Source: Rosettibacter primus (GTDB taxonomy: Bacteria; Bacteroidota; Ignavibacteria; Ignavibacteriales; Melioribacteraceae). From it: a stretch of DNA of 64,000 nucleotides. The notes below the pieces were generated by a model that saw only the letters and a list, made by a program, of their open reading frames with translations, was not told the origin of the DNA and did no database searches. Below, piece after piece: positions 9,146 to 17,099 of this stretch (positions within the stretch are counted from its first letter, which is position 1; each line of letters begins with the position of its first letter). The position numbers and the translations under genes were made by a program. The stretch is taken from assembly GCF_036860675.1 (NCBI RefSeq), contig NZ_JAYKGK010000003.1, positions 1 through 64,000 of the forward strand, written 5' to 3'.

Positions 9146-10587
9146 AAAAGGGAGACTTAATCGAACTCGAAATTATTGATTATGCCTTTGAAGGGAAAGG
9201 AATAGCAAAAATTATAAAAGAAGTACATAAGCATGAGGAAGTTAATCCAAAAAAATTTGTTGTTTTTATTGATAACTCTTATCCCGGAGATAAAATCATA
9301 GCTCAGCTAACAAAAATTAAAAAAACTTATGCAGAAGGAAAGATAAAAGAATTTATCGAAAAATCTCCTTATCGTGTTGAACCCAGGTGCAAATATTTTG
9401 GAACATGCGGCGGTTGCAAACAACAGAATCTCGATTACAAAATTCAATTAAAATACAAAGAAGAACAAGTAATAGACATATTCGAAAGAATCGGCGGCTT
9501 ATCAAGCTTTGAAATTAATTCCATAATTCCTTCAGAAAAAATTTTCTTTTACAGAAATAAAATGGAATTTTCTTTTGCTACAAAAAGATGGATTACGGAA
9601 AATGAGATTGCTTCAATGCAGGAAGTAAAAGACAAAGACTTTGCACTTGGTTTACACATTCCCAATTTCTTTGACAAAGTTCTTGATATTGATGAGTGTT
9701 TTTTGCAATCAGAATTAAGTAATAAAATTCTAAACTTCTCAAGAAAATTTTTTAAGCAACGCAATTCTTCAATTTATTCAACACAAACACATTCTGGTTT
9801 TTTGAGAAATCTTGTTATTCGACAATCAGCTCATTCTAATGATGTAATGGTAAACCTTGTTACTTCGGAAGAAAACGAAAAATTAATGATAGAATTTCGT
9901 GATGAACTATTAAATAATTTTCCAGAGATAACTACTTTTGTGAACAATATTAACAAAAAAAAATCACAAGTGGCTACTGGTGATTATGAAATAGTTTATC
10001 ATGGTTCAGGTTACATTTATGATTATATTGGAAATTATAAATTCAGAATAAGTGCTAATTCATTTTTTCAAACGAATACACTCCAAGCAGAAAAACTTTA
10101 TAAAACTGCAATGAATTTCGCTTTATTAAAAGGTGATGAAGTTATTTATGATTTATACTCGGGCGCAGGTACAATTCCAATTTTTATTTCAAAAAATGCT
10201 AAAGAAATTTATGGATTTGAAAGTGTTTCTTCTGCTGTAGCTGATGCAAACATCAACATTGAAATAAATAATGTTTCTAATTTTGAACCATTGCTCTGGG
10301 ATTTAAATAAATCATTACTGCCATTCATCAAACAAAAAAAATTACCCCCTCCGGACATTATAATTGCAGACCCGCCAAGAAATGGAATGAATCCCAAAAC
10401 TATAAATGATATTTTGCAATTAAATCCCGAAAAAATAATTTACATTAGCTGCAATCCAGCAACGCAAGCAAGAGATATAAAACTTCTTTGTAACGAAAAA
10501 TATAAATTGATAAAAATTCAGCCTATTGATATGTTTCCTCATACCTATCATATTGAAAATGTAGCTTTGCTAAAAAAAATAAGCTGA
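9142..10587 (+). CDS. rlmD: 23S rRNA (uracil-C5)-methyltransferase, RlmD/RumA family
   Basis: The 481-residue enzyme methylates C5 of a uridine in 23S rRNA (U1939 in E. coli for RlmD). An N-terminal TRAM-like RNA-binding domain (1-70) is followed by the Fe-S cluster cysteines C83, C89 and C92, with C186 as the likely fourth ligand. The SAM-binding motif is DLYSGAGTIPIF (about 347-358), and the catalytic cysteine is C437 in ISCNPATQARD. The start is a TTG codon overlapping the previous stop, with GGGTG just upstream. RlmC-like specificity cannot be excluded from sequence alone. Confidence 0.93.
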   Translation: MKKGDLIELEIIDYAFEGKGIAKIIKEVHKHEEVNPKKFVVFIDNSYPGDKIIAQLTKIKKTYAEGKIKEFIEKSPYRVEPRCKYFGTCGGCKQQNLDYKIQLKYKEEQVIDIFERIGGLSSFEINSIIPSEKIFFYRNKMEFSFATKRWITENEIASMQEVKDKDFALGLHIPNFFDKVLDIDECFLQSELSNKILNFSRKFFKQRNSSIYSTQTHSGFLRNLVIRQSAHSNDVMVNLVTSEENEKLMIEFRDELLNNFPEITTFVNNINKKKSQVATGDYEIVYHGSGYIYDYIGNYKFRISANSFFQTNTLQAEKLYKTAMNFALLKGDEVIYDLYSGAGTIPIFISKNAKEIYGFESVSSAVADANINIEINNVSNFEPLLWDLNKSLLPFIKQKKLPPPDIIIADPPRNGMNPKTINDILQLNPEKIIYISCNPATQARDIKLLCNEKYKLIKIQPIDMFPHTYHIENVALLKKIS

Positions 10588-10595
10588 TATAAAAA

Positions 10596-11147
10596 ATGAA
10601 TGAAGAGGTAAAAAAAAGAATTGAAAATATTTTCAGGAATTCTAATTCATCAGATGAATTATTCGATGCATTTGATGAAGCAATAAAACTCAAAATAAAT
10701 GATGTAGAAATTTATAAAATTTTGCTTGCCAATCCAGCCTTATCGCTCGACGAAATAAAAATGTATACAGAAAAACTATTACGTGAACTTACTGAACATA
10801 GATTTCAAATATCAATGTGGACAGCCAAAGTTTTTGAAAATCTTCAGAGTAATTTCGATTATCTTGAAAGTGCTATTAACTATTACATTAAATCAATTCA
10901 AATTAATCCTTCTTCTTATGAACCTTTATTGGGACTTCTTAAACTTTACAACTATGATTTAGAGCTTCCAACCAATCAAAAAATATTAAAAATAATTGAA
11001 GAAAATTTGAAGCAGGTAGAAATAAAAAGTAAAGTTTACTTTGCACTTGCAAACTTATATAAAAAACTTGGCGACCATCAAAAAGAAGCTAAGTATGCTG
11101 CACTTGGTGAAAAATCAATGGAACAAGAACGCGATATAAAAGATTAG
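10596..11147 (+). CDS. Helical TPR-like protein of unknown function
   Basis: The 183-residue, mainly alpha-helical protein contains at least one recognisable tetratricopeptide-like unit (YLESAINYYIKSIQINPSS, about 88-106) and a second helical pair near the C-terminus (ALANLYKKLGDHQKEAKYAA). It has no signal peptide. It follows rlmD after 8 bases and probably belongs to the same operon. TPR units usually mediate protein binding; no specific partner can be proposed. Confidence 0.7.
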   Translation: MNEEVKKRIENIFRNSNSSDELFDAFDEAIKLKINDVEIYKILLANPALSLDEIKMYTEKLLRELTEHRFQISMWTAKVFENLQSNFDYLESAINYYIKSIQINPSSYEPLLGLLKLYNYDLELPTNQKILKIIEENLKQVEIKSKVYFALANLYKKLGDHQKEAKYAALGEKSMEQERDIKD

Positions 11148-11184
11148 CTTTTTATTTAATATTTGTAAAATGTTCGTCTTCTTT

Positions 11185-13878
11185 TTAATAATAATATCCT
11201 ATCGTAAAGTAAAAAAATGTTGGGCTCCAAACGACAATATTTTTCGGAAGCGTATTTTTAATATAAAAACTTTTCCCGAACGAAAAATCAGCTGGTCCTA
11301 CTGGAGTTTGGAAAGAAATTGTTCCTCCAATTCCATGTCGTAAATCTTTAAATCGAATTTCTTCTTTCTGATTCCATATTGAGCCTAAATCGTAACGAAG
11401 ACTAACATATGTTGTAAAAAAAAGTTTCACAGGTAATTTATATCGATAGCCGAGTGAAGTAAGAAAAATTTGTCTCCCTCGATATTCATATTCTCTCATC
11501 CCGAAGAAAGAATTTTGTCCACCAAGTGAAAATTGCTGGCTCAGTGGCAAAGTTTTATCTGCAAAACCAAAAATTGTTTTGAAAATCATTGTATGATTTT
11601 TAATTATGCTAAAAGTGTTTTTATAATCAAAGTAAAATTTTGTATAACTTACATCACCGCCCAATGCTGCTTGAGCAGTTTCATAAAAGGTTCTTACAAG
11701 AAATCCCTCACTTGGAAAAGGATAATCGTTTTGAGAATCAATAAAAAGTGTAAATCTAATACTTGATATCATTGATTTATAAGTTGGGATAGAATAGTTA
11801 GACTTATTTTTAATTTGGTCCTGTTGAAATCTTGCTTCAATTAGTAAATTACCAAACCTTTGAACTTGAGTTCCAACACCAAATGACCCACCATAAAATA
11901 TTTGTCTATATTCTCCAATTTTATTTCGAATAAATCTGTTGAATGCTGCAGTCGTATCGTTGCTATAAACATTCACATCATTGAATTCATAAAATGCTCT
12001 TAGTTTATAGGTTAAATATGTATCAAATACACGGTTGGCCTTATGTTCTAAAATATATGAACGTGTTCTGATTCCACCGGATAATATTGCTCCAACTTCA
12101 GTTCCTGTCCCATTAAAATTTTCGTCACGAATATCAACTGACATTTGTGAATAATTTTCATTATCAACTCTAAAACCTAAACGCAAAACACTTGATGGTT
12201 TTTCTATCAATCGTATCTTGATATCATTTTTTCCAGAATTATTTTCTGTTAATAATTCAACCTGTTCAAATAAATTTGTACTGCGAAGATTTGATAAACC
12301 CTTTTTTGCATCTTCATATTTAAAATAATCGCCCTGTTTAAGTGGAAATTCCCTTGTTACAATTCTTTCATTTGTTTTTTCATTTCCTTCTACAAAAACT
12401 TTATTAATTTTTCCTTCATTAATTTTTATTAGAAGTTTATTAGAATCTTCGTAGAAATCTACTTCTTCTATCTGTGTTAGAACATAACCTTTTGAGCGAT
12501 AGAGATGCAAAATTTGAAGAAGTGCTTTCAATACCGAATCGGGATTAAATGGTTTGCCAAGAAGAGGATTTAAAATGTCTGTAAAATCTTTTGCTGTTAA
12601 TAATGAATCACCACTCAATTCATAACTTTCTATTTTAGAATTATAAATGGCATGCAGAGTAACAAGTGTTTTATTATTATCTTTAACTATTTCATAGAAT
12701 AAATCTTTAAAATTACCAGTTCGCTGCAAGAGATAAAGTTTGTACAACAGATCTTTCTTGCTTATTAAATCATAATGTTCTGTATTTATTATTGTATCTA
12801 TTCTGAAAGAATTGTTAACAATAAAAACATTTGTCAAATATTCATTTTGAAATTGTAAATTATTTTTAAATTGTAATTCGAATTTCTTCTCAATATTATC
12901 AACAACTTTTTTTGCTGCTTCATAACCTTTCGCGACCAGTTCATTTAAGCTATCGAAATCAGTATTTTTTCTTCCTTGCAAATCGGGTTGAATTATAAAA
13001 TCAGCTTCTTCAAGTTGTTGTTCATTTAAGATTTGCATCGGGATACTAACTAACTGGTCTGCAATTACCCATGGATAATTTAATTCACTTTCCTGATAAA
13101 GCGGACTTACTGTATTTGCAGCTATTACAATATCAGCTCCAAGTTTTCGCGTTTCTTTTACGGGTATATTAGCTACAAGTCCACCATCAACCAAATTATA
13201 AGAATCTTTTTTGACTGGAGGCAAAAGAAGAGTAACACTTGAACTTGCCTGCAACGCAAGTCCAAGTGGAGGTTCTGAAAGAATAATTTCCTTGCCTGAA
13301 ACTAAATCTGTTGATATTGCTCTAAACTTATAAAGCAGTTCATCAAAATTATTTTTTGATTTTATAGGTGCACTCAACGCAAGTAAATTTAGATAATTGG
13401 CACCGCGCTGCCCTGAGAGTATAGATTTCGGAATTAATGGCTTGAGTCCTTCCAGTCTAAATGTTACAACAGCTTTATCCTGTGTAATTTTCTGTTCTAC
13501 AAATAATTCATTTCTATTTGTCTGTTCAATTGAGAAAAAATCTCCCCAATTAGTTGATACAACAATTGAATCAAGTTCATTCAAATTGTAACCAGAAGAA
13601 TAAAGTCCGCCAATTATACTTCCCATGCTTGTTCCAACAATAATTTCTACTGGAAGATTTTTTTCTTCAAAAGCTTTTAATATTCCGAGTTGAGAAATTG
13701 CACGTGCCCCCCCACCACTTAATGCAATCCCAATTTTGGGAAGATTAGCAGGTATTTTTTTAGTTAACCCAAATGGTAAATTTTTATCTATCAGATTTAA
13801 CCGCAGCGTATCTTTTGGCTGCGCAAACATAGAAGCAGTTAAAGCAATAATTATGAAAAATTTATATGCTTTATTCAC
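11185..13878 (-). CDS. Patatin-like phospholipase fused to POTRA and outer-membrane barrel
   Basis: The 897-residue exported protein has a signal peptide (about 1-19) and a patatin domain with the oxyanion loop SGGGARA (54-60), nucleophile S84 in GTSMG, and catalytic D231 in VDGG. Two POTRA-like units follow (about 415-485 and 486-560), then a BamA/TamA-type beta-barrel to the C-terminus, ending in aromatic residues (FYFTIGYYY). The layout resembles type Vd autotransporters such as PlpD and the patatin/BamA proteins of Bacteroidota, so it is probably a surface or periplasm-facing lipase anchored in the outer membrane. It starts 20 bases after yidC and is the last gene of the rpmH operon. Confidence 0.9.
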   Translation of the reverse strand: MNKAYKFFIIIALTASMFAQPKDTLRLNLIDKNLPFGLTKKIPANLPKIGIALSGGGARAISQLGILKAFEEKNLPVEIIVGTSMGSIIGGLYSSGYNLNELDSIVVSTNWGDFFSIEQTNRNELFVEQKITQDKAVVTFRLEGLKPLIPKSILSGQRGANYLNLLALSAPIKSKNNFDELLYKFRAISTDLVSGKEIILSEPPLGLALQASSSVTLLLPPVKKDSYNLVDGGLVANIPVKETRKLGADIVIAANTVSPLYQESELNYPWVIADQLVSIPMQILNEQQLEEADFIIQPDLQGRKNTDFDSLNELVAKGYEAAKKVVDNIEKKFELQFKNNLQFQNEYLTNVFIVNNSFRIDTIINTEHYDLISKKDLLYKLYLLQRTGNFKDLFYEIVKDNNKTLVTLHAIYNSKIESYELSGDSLLTAKDFTDILNPLLGKPFNPDSVLKALLQILHLYRSKGYVLTQIEEVDFYEDSNKLLIKINEGKINKVFVEGNEKTNERIVTREFPLKQGDYFKYEDAKKGLSNLRSTNLFEQVELLTENNSGKNDIKIRLIEKPSSVLRLGFRVDNENYSQMSVDIRDENFNGTGTEVGAILSGGIRTRSYILEHKANRVFDTYLTYKLRAFYEFNDVNVYSNDTTAAFNRFIRNKIGEYRQIFYGGSFGVGTQVQRFGNLLIEARFQQDQIKNKSNYSIPTYKSMISSIRFTLFIDSQNDYPFPSEGFLVRTFYETAQAALGGDVSYTKFYFDYKNTFSIIKNHTMIFKTIFGFADKTLPLSQQFSLGGQNSFFGMREYEYRGRQIFLTSLGYRYKLPVKLFFTTYVSLRYDLGSIWNQKEEIRFKDLRHGIGGTISFQTPVGPADFSFGKSFYIKNTLPKNIVVWSPTFFYFTIGYYY

Positions 13879-13898
13879 ACCGGTTACCAGACCGTAGT

Positions 13899-15746
13899 TT
13901 ATTTTCTTTTATGAGCTGTTTTCTTTTGTGCTTGAGCCTGCTTTTCTGCTGCTTCCATCATCCGAGCCATGAACCCTTTCTTTTTCTTTGGGTCTGCTAC
14001 AGGTACAAGTTCAACATCATCTTTCCTTTTATTTATATAATATTGCTGAACAATTGAGAGTAGATTGAACATAAAATAATAAAGATTCAATCCTGATGGA
14101 AATCCCATAAACATCAGTGTAAACATTATTGGCATAATGTAAACAAGAGCTTTTTGAGACGGGTCCTTAATACTTTGCTTTTGCTGGATGAACATTGTTA
14201 TTCCAAGTAAAAGTGCAAGTCCACTTATGATATCAATATTAAATAAAGGAATCTTAAAAGGTAGTTTATAAATTTTATCCGGAGCAGATAAATTATCTAT
14301 CCATAATACAAAAGGCTGCTGTCTTATATCAATAACATTATTAAACAGACTCCACAGAGCAATTAATATTGGCATTTGCAAAAGCATAGGCAAACATCCA
14401 CCCATTGGATTAATCCCATAAGTTGAATAAAGTTTCATTGTTTCTTTTTGAATTCTCTGCGGATCATCTTTATATTTTTCTTTGATTTCATTTATCTTTG
14501 GCTGAAGCATCTGCATCTTTTTCATTGACTTCATACTCTGGCGGGTTAATGGATGCAGTGCAAATTTTATAATTATTGAAAGTACAATTATTACTAGACC
14601 ATAATTTGGGATGAACTTATGAAGAAATTGAAGCAATGGTAAAAGAACATATTCAGAAATTGGACGAATTATAAATTTCAAACCGAAGAAACTTCCGAAA
14701 TCAACTATAACTTCAAAATTTTTCCCGTAACTTTTAAGAACATCGTAATCGATTGGTCCCAAATATAATTTGAAAGAATCTTTTTGATACTTCTGATTTT
14801 TGAAAGGAACTTTCAGACTCATGCTGTAATATTCACGAACACCAAGAAGACTTTGTTTATGATATCCTTCAATATATGCACCGCCATCATCACTTGGATT
14901 TTCAGGTGAGAGAATAACGGTAAAATATTTATTTCTTACGGAAACCCAGTCAACTTTTCCATTAATATCTTTTGTGTATTTTTCGTCTTCGTGTGTAGCA
15001 TCTATAATTGTTTGCTCATCACCAGCATAAACACTTGCATTTGAGTGATTTGCTTCGTCAACTGAATTTTTTTCAGTAAAATTGATTCCATTATTCCATA
15101 CAACATCATATCTGTAGCTGCTTATAATATCATCAAAATTATCAAATTCAATATCAACATCAGCCGCATAATTGTTGCCATAAAAAGTAAAATTCTTTTT
15201 TATAGTTCTATTATCAGATGTAGTAAAATTATAAGTTAATACGAGAGAATCTTTGTCGCTTAATTTGTAATAATAATTATCTGCGTTAAAATCGAAGTCA
15301 AAATTAGAAGTGTTAACCAATTTACCATCTTTTGTAACAAAAATTATATTGAAATCACCACCCTGCTGAGTATTAACAAGCTGAACATGGCGGTTATAAA
15401 AATCAGATTTATCAAATTCCTTATGATACCATGTTTCATATTTTTTCAAATAATATTTCCTAATTTTAGCACCGCGAGTTGTTAATTCAATTTTTGCAAG
15501 GTCTGTTTCTATTGTAATTATTCGCTCAGGTTTTATTACTCCGCTAAAAGTTGTATCTGTTTTAGTTGAACTTTCATCATGAGCTTCATTAATCTTTTTT
15601 TCTTTTTCATTTATAATCTCTTTTTGAACAAGTGTAGTATCAGTTTGTTGTTGTTGTGGTGGGGGTGGTGTGGGAGTATTCCAGTAGAGCCAGAGAATTA
15701 AAATTATTCCGATTAGAATAAATCCAATTGTTGATTGTTTATCCAT
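13899..15746 (-). CDS. yidC: Membrane protein insertase YidC
   Basis: The 615-residue inner-membrane insertase has an N-terminal membrane helix (about 6-24), a Pro/Gln-rich linker, a large periplasmic domain (about 70-345), and the conserved five-helix Oxa1/YidC core (about 360-575). The core contains the cytoplasmic helical hairpin KMQMLQPKINEIKEKYKDDP and the GGCLPMLLQMPILIALW helix. The tail is Lys-rich (KKKKGFMARMMEAAEKQ), as in homologues where it helps bind the ribosome. It works with SecYEG or alone. It lies between yidD (14 bases) and the patatin-barrel gene (20 bases). Confidence 0.97.
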   Translation of the reverse strand: MDKQSTIGFILIGIILILWLYWNTPTPPPPQQQQTDTTLVQKEIINEKEKKINEAHDESSTKTDTTFSGVIKPERIITIETDLAKIELTTRGAKIRKYYLKKYETWYHKEFDKSDFYNRHVQLVNTQQGGDFNIIFVTKDGKLVNTSNFDFDFNADNYYYKLSDKDSLVLTYNFTTSDNRTIKKNFTFYGNNYAADVDIEFDNFDDIISSYRYDVVWNNGINFTEKNSVDEANHSNASVYAGDEQTIIDATHEDEKYTKDINGKVDWVSVRNKYFTVILSPENPSDDGGAYIEGYHKQSLLGVREYYSMSLKVPFKNQKYQKDSFKLYLGPIDYDVLKSYGKNFEVIVDFGSFFGLKFIIRPISEYVLLPLLQFLHKFIPNYGLVIIVLSIIIKFALHPLTRQSMKSMKKMQMLQPKINEIKEKYKDDPQRIQKETMKLYSTYGINPMGGCLPMLLQMPILIALWSLFNNVIDIRQQPFVLWIDNLSAPDKIYKLPFKIPLFNIDIISGLALLLGITMFIQQKQSIKDPSQKALVYIMPIMFTLMFMGFPSGLNLYYFMFNLLSIVQQYYINKRKDDVELVPVADPKKKKGFMARMMEAAEKQAQAQKKTAHKRK

Positions 15747-15760
15747 TAGAATCCCTATAA

Positions 15761-15970
15761 TTATTCAAGTGGATCATATCCGCCTTTGCTGAATGGATTA
15801 CATCTTAAAATTCTCCATACAGCTTTAGTTCCTCCCTTCAGCACGCCGTATTTTGACAGAGCTTCTACAGCATACTGCGAGCAAGTTGGATAAAACCGGC
15901 AGGATGAAGGGAAGAGCGGTGATATTATTTTTTGATAGATTTTAATTAAATATATAAAGATAAATCGCAT
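15761..15970 (-). CDS. yidD: Membrane protein insertion efficiency factor YidD
   Basis: The 69-residue protein matches the compact YidD family: an amphipathic N-terminal helix (IYLIKIYQKIISPLFPSSCR), the core CRFYPTCSQYAVEAL and the C-terminal RCNPFSKGGYDP. It assists YidC-dependent membrane insertion. The gene sits two bases after rnpA and 14 before yidC, the classic rpmH-rnpA-yidD-yidC order. Confidence 0.97.
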   Translation of the reverse strand: MRFIFIYLIKIYQKIISPLFPSSCRFYPTCSQYAVEALSKYGVLKGGTKAVWRILRCNPFSKGGYDPLE

Positions 15971-15972
15971 TT

Positions 15973-16371
15973 CTAAATTCTTAACTTAATCTTGTTCATC
16001 AAATCTACAACATCGGGCATAATATTGCATAATTTAATTTTCTTATTCTTTACTTCATTTAATGTATTTGAAGCAAAAATTATATACAGGCAAATTTTTT
16101 TTTCTTCGCAATAAGTTTTTAAAATTTGCTTGTTAAGGCGGTATGACTCGCGTAAAAGTCTTTTTAACCTATTTCTCCAGACCGCCTTACCACTTTTTCT
16201 TGAAATAGCAAAAGCAATTTTTACACCTGTGAAATCTGGTTTTTTATCGATATAAAAAACTGCTTTCAAATTAAAATTAGAAGAATAAACAACTTCGCCT
16301 TTTGTATAGACCAGTTCAAATTCTTTTTTCTTTTTGATTCTTTCTTTTGAAGAAAGACCAAATATTTTCAA
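15973..16371 (-). CDS. rnpA: Ribonuclease P protein component
   Basis: The 132-residue protein subunit of RNase P helps the catalytic RNA cleave tRNA 5' leaders. The family signature RNRLKRLLRESYR (about 67-79) and the N-terminal SSKERIKKKKEFELVY are present. The length is near the usual 110-130. It lies 35 bases downstream of rpmH and 2 bases upstream of yidD. Confidence 0.95.
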   Translation of the reverse strand: MKIFGLSSKERIKKKKEFELVYTKGEVVYSSNFNLKAVFYIDKKPDFTGVKIAFAISRKSGKAVWRNRLKRLLRESYRLNKQILKTYCEEKKICLYIIFASNTLNEVKNKKIKLCNIMPDVVDLMNKIKLRI

Positions 16372-16406
16372 ATGAACCTCCTCGCTTTTGATGCGAGGTA
16401 ATTTAA

Positions 16407-16553
16407 TCAGCGTTCGTCACTAACAGTTAATTTTTTTCTGCCTTTTGCTCTTCTTCTTGCAAGTACTTTTCTACCATTTTTTGTTGACATTCTTTCACGA
16501 AAGCCGTGGGTATTTTTTCTTTTTCTATTGTGCGGTTGATATGTTCTTTTCAT
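16407..16553 (-). CDS. rpmH: 50S ribosomal protein L34
   Basis: A 48-codon reading frame, read on the minus strand, encodes MKRTYQPHNRKRKNTHGFR, then RMSTKNGRKVLARRRAKGRKKL, which is unmistakably L34. It is the first protein gene of the rpmH-rnpA-yidD-yidC-patatin operon. In many bacteria rpmH is next to dnaA and oriC, but no dnaA gene lies in this window and I saw no TTATCCACA-type DnaA boxes upstream. Confidence 0.97.
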   Translation of the reverse strand: MKRTYQPHNRKRKNTHGFRERMSTKNGRKVLARRRAKGRKKLTVSDER

Positions 16554-16653
16554 TTTCTACCTAATTTTCATTTGAAAGTGCGCAAAATTACTCAAATTAT
16601 GTTTAATAACCAAAACTTAGTGGGAATTTTGAAGTGGTAATGATTTTGAATAT

Positions 16654-16746
16654 AAAAAAGGAGAGCGGAAATCCCGGCGAACAGCCCAGCCGATTTACTG
16701 TCCACCAGAATAACCGCCGCCTTTAATTCTTTTTCAAGCTTTTCAA
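16654..16746 (-). ncRNA. Candidate structured small RNA or rpmH leader
   Basis: On the minus strand the GC-rich segment 16724 to 16657 folds into one long imperfect hairpin. Its pairs are AAAGG/CCTTT, GCGG/CCGC, ATTCTGG/CCGGGAT and GGACAG/CTGTTC, with a 13-nt loop; the arms flank 16685-16697. The last pairs run into six U residues (16659-16654), so it could end like a rho-independent terminator. Several pairs are G-U on this strand and would be A-C mismatches on the other, which favours the minus strand. A sigma-70-like promoter lies upstream (16753-16780). The element stands out from its AT-rich surroundings. It matches no RNA family I can name, and could be a free small RNA of about 93 nt or an attenuator of the rpmH operon. 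Confidence 0.5.
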
Positions 16747-16752
16747 ACAATT

Positions 16753-16780
16753 ATTATCAATACATTATAAATTAAGTCAA
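16753..16780 (-). promoter_or_regulatory. Predicted promoter upstream of the rpmH-side hairpin
   Basis: Minus strand: a -35-like TTGACT (16780-16775), a 16-base spacer and a -10-like GATAAT (16758-16753). A start near 16746 would produce a transcript entering the hairpin RNA and, if read through, rpmH. The match is to the general sigma-70 consensus; promoters of Bacteroidota-type sigma factors differ, so this is a prediction. Confidence 0.4.
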
Positions 16781-17099
16781 TGAATGTGCCAGCAAAAGTT
16801 CTTCTTATTTCTTCGCAAATCTTGCTCATTAACCATTTAGTATGTCTCATTTAGACATTCATTATCAAAAAAGAACATTAATAAAGTAGAATTAACTTAT
16901 TATCTTTGTTGTTCAAATTTTCTACATAGTGAAGCTAATAATTTAATTAATGAATTAGTTTGATTTATATCATTAAAAAATTTTTTCGGTAATAAGAATC
17001 TTTATGAATACAATAAATTTTCCAGAAATAGTAACTTTTTTTGAGGCGCTAAGTCTAAATGTTAGAAGAATGCAAAATATTGAGTAAAAAGAGATAAAT
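16781..17099. other. Intergenic region before the DUF5916 gene
   Basis: About 320 AT-rich bases between the predicted rpmH-side promoter and the divergent DUF5916 gene. I see a weak ribosome-binding AGAG near 17090 and no RNA gene, repeat or clear operator. Confidence 0.3.

Noticed and set aside
16690..16730. Short minus-strand coding fragment KRIKGGGYSGGQ ending in TAA, resembling the Gly-rich tail of RRM RNA-binding proteins
   Set aside because: Only about 12 codons are readable, and the same bases are better explained by the long paired RNA structure; a tail remnant of an RRM gene remains a weak alternative.
16554..17099. Possible replication origin, since rpmH often neighbours dnaA and oriC
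   Set aside because: No dnaA gene follows, I saw no TTATCCACA-type boxes, and the divergent gene is a DUF5916 protein.
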